Assembly (NCBI RefSeq): GCF_030815955.1
Contig: NZ_JAUSXK010000001.1
Span: 744,001 to 808,000, forward strand
Direction: 5' to 3'
Origin: Microbacterium murale
GTDB taxonomy: Bacteria > Actinomycetota > Actinomycetes > Actinomycetales > Microbacteriaceae
DNA: 64,000 nt
Position 1 is the stretch's first letter, and each line of letters opens with the position of its first letter. Both the position numbers and the translations under genes were made by a program. The notes beneath the pieces were generated by a model that did not search any database, was not told the DNA's origin, and saw only the letters and a program-made list of their open reading frames with translations. Of this stretch, positions 62,901 through 64,000 are shown piece by piece.

Positions 62901-63195
62901 CGGGGTCGAGCGGGACTTCCAGCTCGACGAACGGATCACCACCTGAAGCGTCGTCGGCCGCAACGGTGACACCAACCGAGTCGACATCATCGCGGCGGGG
63001 ATCGGCGTCACTGCGTGCGACCCGCGCCTCGAATGCGGTCTGCTCCTGGCCCGACCGCACCAGCGGCACGGTCCAGGACAGCCTCGGGCGGCGCTGCGAA
63101 GCGGTTCGGACGAAGCGATGATCATCAGAACGCGGATCATCCACGGTCGATGCGTGCCCATCGACACGCAGTGCGGTGGGCACAGGACTGGTCAC
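59950..63195 (-). CDS. Alpha-L-rhamnosidase, glycoside hydrolase family 78
   Basis: A 1,081-residue enzyme. Beta domains occupy about the first 400 residues (AYLWAVRVRDEAGDWSDWSD; SILRRAFHLS; ARLHLTAQGLVRASVNG), then the (alpha/alpha)6 catalytic barrel with the GH78 signature EDCPTREQSGWTGD, its Glu a likely general acid, and WIDPLNTGTGSLDHIGLG; a C-terminal beta domain of about 280 residues follows. There is no signal peptide, so it acts in the cytoplasm on imported rhamnosides. GTG 63195 has AAGGAG 5-6 bases upstream. It is convergent with lacI and divergent from the binding-protein gene. Confidence 0.93.
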   Translation of the reverse strand: MTSPVPTALRVDGHASTVDDPRSDDHRFVRTASQRRPRLSWTVPLVRSGQEQTAFEARVARSDADPRRDDVDSVGVTVAADDASGGDPFVELEVPLDPDSAYLWAVRVRDEAGDWSDWSDPTRMESGPWDYSDWTAQWVSHPPLSILRRAFHLSAPIRYARLHLTAQGLVRASVNGVAVNPASSDPSRTDFVRALYRTYDVTDLLRFADGGDGENTLDLALASGEWARTGLDPRVLAEVVVHLEDGTVVRAGTGEGLLSAAGEVTVEEPFYLERHESIGALLDFRAASAARVLVAEDSPASPQHPPRDIDPDPSPAVHRVAAHGVTLLTRANDYRVYDVGTNIAGRSALTVTTALPEGSVIRVVHGEHLGADGRIDTTNLTMPYDRGRVRQAVEYVVDGRSDSILTPWFCYHGFRYIEVLGLPADAEIALEAWSLHSDLESISDLETDDAQVNALGRVARRTLLNNVHGIPEDCPTREQSGWTGDTGSAADFDFSAFDMQGFFTKWLGDLRTSQQADGSIPAISPDLRSPRITPDPVWGAALQRVLLGHWLHYGDARVVRETLPALRRWADYQLTLRADDGVIGRAPISYGSDWLALVQTPPPLHHTLATIDCLESLATLEEAIGEADAAGERRATADALRAAARVAFFDDEHDVFGNGTQAADAIGIEGEILFPAERERAAERIAAGVRAGGNRVTSGFATTRTVVNSLARSGHSQVLFDALHQPDEPGIGAMLDHGPGTFWECWWIDPLNTGTGSLDHIGLGGPFAGWAWQWLAGIRPTGAGWSTFIVEPQFIDGVDSLTLSSRTVRGVVGLGYRADGDAMTVTLTVPVGARAELRLPGQDVETLGSGVHERTLTVSSVRAPTGPSAPQGGSEAAWTPPFRPAPSPDIDGERDWLSRSIAAGADTGIGAESIEVLSDGIRCMPVPHEQPRGPVALVRSSRGAPSGSDGEGSTLTLRVSPGSDVASGSGRELPRARFVYGLLDLCLPNPPRALESIIVVHGADGTSVQQTGILWPAGWSRVAVDVSDLAARTAITAVDVGIRIRSAGADASNAGPYDSADRTPLAFHLGEVGYSTRRPTW

Positions 63196-63263
63196 GTGGG
63201 CTCCTTCGCCGAGGATGAGAAGAACCGAACGGCCTACGCCCATACTCGGCCGCCGCAAGGACT

Positions 63264-63275
63264 TGAAACGTATCA
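63264..63275. promoter_or_regulatory. LacI-type operator TGAAACGTATCA
   Basis: One base from the TGAAACGTTTCA consensus, 68 bp upstream of the rhamnosidase start, in the divergent region shared with the binding-protein gene. Confidence 0.55.
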
Positions 63276-63305
63276 TAACCGTGATCAAGGATCGGCGGCT
63301 CTCGC

Positions 63306-63350
63306 TTGACAAGCGGAATCCTGTCGCACATCATGATCTGAAAGGTTTCA
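63306..63350 (+). promoter_or_regulatory. Promoter and LacI-type operator of the binding-protein gene
   Basis: A perfect -35 TTGACA (63306-63311) is followed after 17 bp by CATCAT (63329-63334), four of six matches to TATAAT. Four bases further is the operator TGAAAGGTTTCA (63339-63350), with perfect 5-bp arms, over the expected transcription start. A repressor bound there would block the promoter. Confidence 0.65.
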
Positions 63351-63399
63351 ATCACTTGCAACACCAACGTGCACGGCGATCACATCCATGAAAGGAACG

Positions 63400-64000
63400 A
63401 TGACAATGATGTCTCACCAGGCGGGGAAGCCCCGCAAAACCCTCTTCGCGCTCGCGCTGGTCGCGACGCTTCCGCTGTTCGCCGCCTGCGGCGGCGGAGC
63501 CGGCGCCAGCGGCGGCGAAGGAGCCGCGGGTGAAGTCGAGGGAAGCTCGATCATCCTCAACACCATCACCGGGCTCGAGCCGCAGTTCCAGGAGTACGCC
63601 GACGCCTATATGGAGGCCTTCCCCGATCGCGAAGTCGAGGTTCGCAGCACGACCGACGACGCCGCAGAGTACGCGCAGGGGTTGGCCACGGCCCGGCTCA
63701 GCGGGGAAGTGCCCGACGTCTTCTTCAACGTGGACTTCCTCGCGGACACGCTGGCGACGAACAACGTCACTCTCGACCTGACTCAGGGGCTGAAGGACGG
63801 CAAGCTCGGAGACCTGGATGCGGATTCGTTCCTCCCGCAGTTCGTCGGTCAGTACCGCCCGATCGACAACCCCGAGCAGATCACCGGGCTTCCCGTGAGC
63901 GCCGACTCCGTGGGGCTCTACTACAACAAGACCGCCTTCGAGAAGGCCGGCGTCACCGAGTACCCTGAGGCCGATTGGACCTGGGACGACATGTATCGGG
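63400..64000 (+). CDS. ABC transporter sugar-binding lipoprotein, 5' part (runs off window)
   Basis: About 200 codons are visible. A lysine-rich start (GKPRKTLFALALVATLPLF) leads to a lipobox FAACGGG, then the family 1 binding-protein body (GSSIILNTITGLEPQFQEYA; GEVPDVFFNVDFLADTLATN; GLPVSADSVGLYYNKTAFEK). AAAGGA precedes the ATG at 63400; ATGs at 63388 and 63406 are in the same frame. With GH78 and LacI it should begin a rhamnoside import operon; the permeases are expected beyond the window. Confidence 0.9.
   Translation, partial: MTMMSHQAGKPRKTLFALALVATLPLFAACGGGAGASGGEGAAGEVEGSSIILNTITGLEPQFQEYADAYMEAFPDREVEVRSTTDDAAEYAQGLATARLSGEVPDVFFNVDFLADTLATNNVTLDLTQGLKDGKLGDLDADSFLPQFVGQYRPIDNPEQITGLPVSADSVGLYYNKTAFEKAGVTEYPEADWTWDDMYR

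Overview
The window is GC-rich (roughly 67-70% by eye) with strong G/C third-position bias, many GTG starts and overlapping ATGA/GTGA gene junctions. It carries typical high-GC actinobacterial genes: MenA next to a DUF4229 protein, a DUF4916 NUDIX protein, a 1,540-residue Lhr helicase, a DUF222/HNH protein, DUF6421, DUF5937 and WYL regulators. Together these suggest Microbacteriaceae, most likely Microbacterium or a near relative; that assignment is inference from gene content. At least twelve genes have a TAnnnT box 6-8 nt before the start codon, the layout of leaderless actinobacterial promoters.

Layout. 1-5646: metal and metalloid section (tail of an ArsR/SmtB regulator, CDF cation exporter, WYL regulator with divergent alpha/beta hydrolase, then a frameshifted ArsO-like flavoprotein divergent from arsR and an MFS exporter). 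5654-13196: alpha-mannoside module on the minus strand (ROK regulator, lipoprotein binding protein, two ABC permeases, GH38 alpha-mannosidase; no ATPase gene, so a shared MsmK-type ATPase elsewhere is likely). 13269-13340: an atypical tRNA-like element with a CAU anticodon. 13451-16310: WYL regulator divergent from a DrrAB-type exporter. 16374-18381: DUF4229, MenA, DUF4287, cupin. 18427-24689: DUF5937 regulator, then a group of AsnC, DUF6421, SDR and threonine aldolase genes with an MFS exporter. 24762-34535: a minus-strand catabolic cluster for what is probably a four-carbon ketose or related sugar acid (two MFS carriers, two dehydrogenase types, SDR, TIM-barrel isomerase, RpiB-like isomerase, DhaKL kinase, FCD-GntR regulator) with the same palindromic operator in front of both transcription units.

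34668-39484: NUDIX, esterase, small membrane protein, secreted EEP nuclease/phosphatase-like protein, and an ABC-F protein with a structured leader. 39496-46858: a PA2928-like membrane protein divergent from a tightly coupled four-gene operon encoding two unrecognised proteins, a TPR protein and a caspase-like CHAT protease. This operon is the best candidate for an undescribed system, and its first gene has an apparent +1 frame break in a G5 run. 46809-53161: accessory genes (nucleotidyltransferase, DUF222/HNH, ECF42 sigma factor with its DGPF partner, truncated YjbR remnant, Ohr, DHFR-like reductase, P-loop kinase) with two gene-poor stretches. 53266-57888: Lhr. 57912-64000: rhamnoside module (HSL esterase, LacI regulator, GH78 alpha-L-rhamnosidase, start of an ABC binding protein) with LacI-type operators before three of the genes.

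The repeated scheme is a local regulator (ROK, LacI, GntR or WYL) beside a transporter and its enzymes, as in a soil or plant-associated heterotroph living on plant glycans and polyols. Two genes (arsO-like and the first gene of the CHAT operon) appear broken by single-base changes; sequencing error and real mutation cannot be told apart here.
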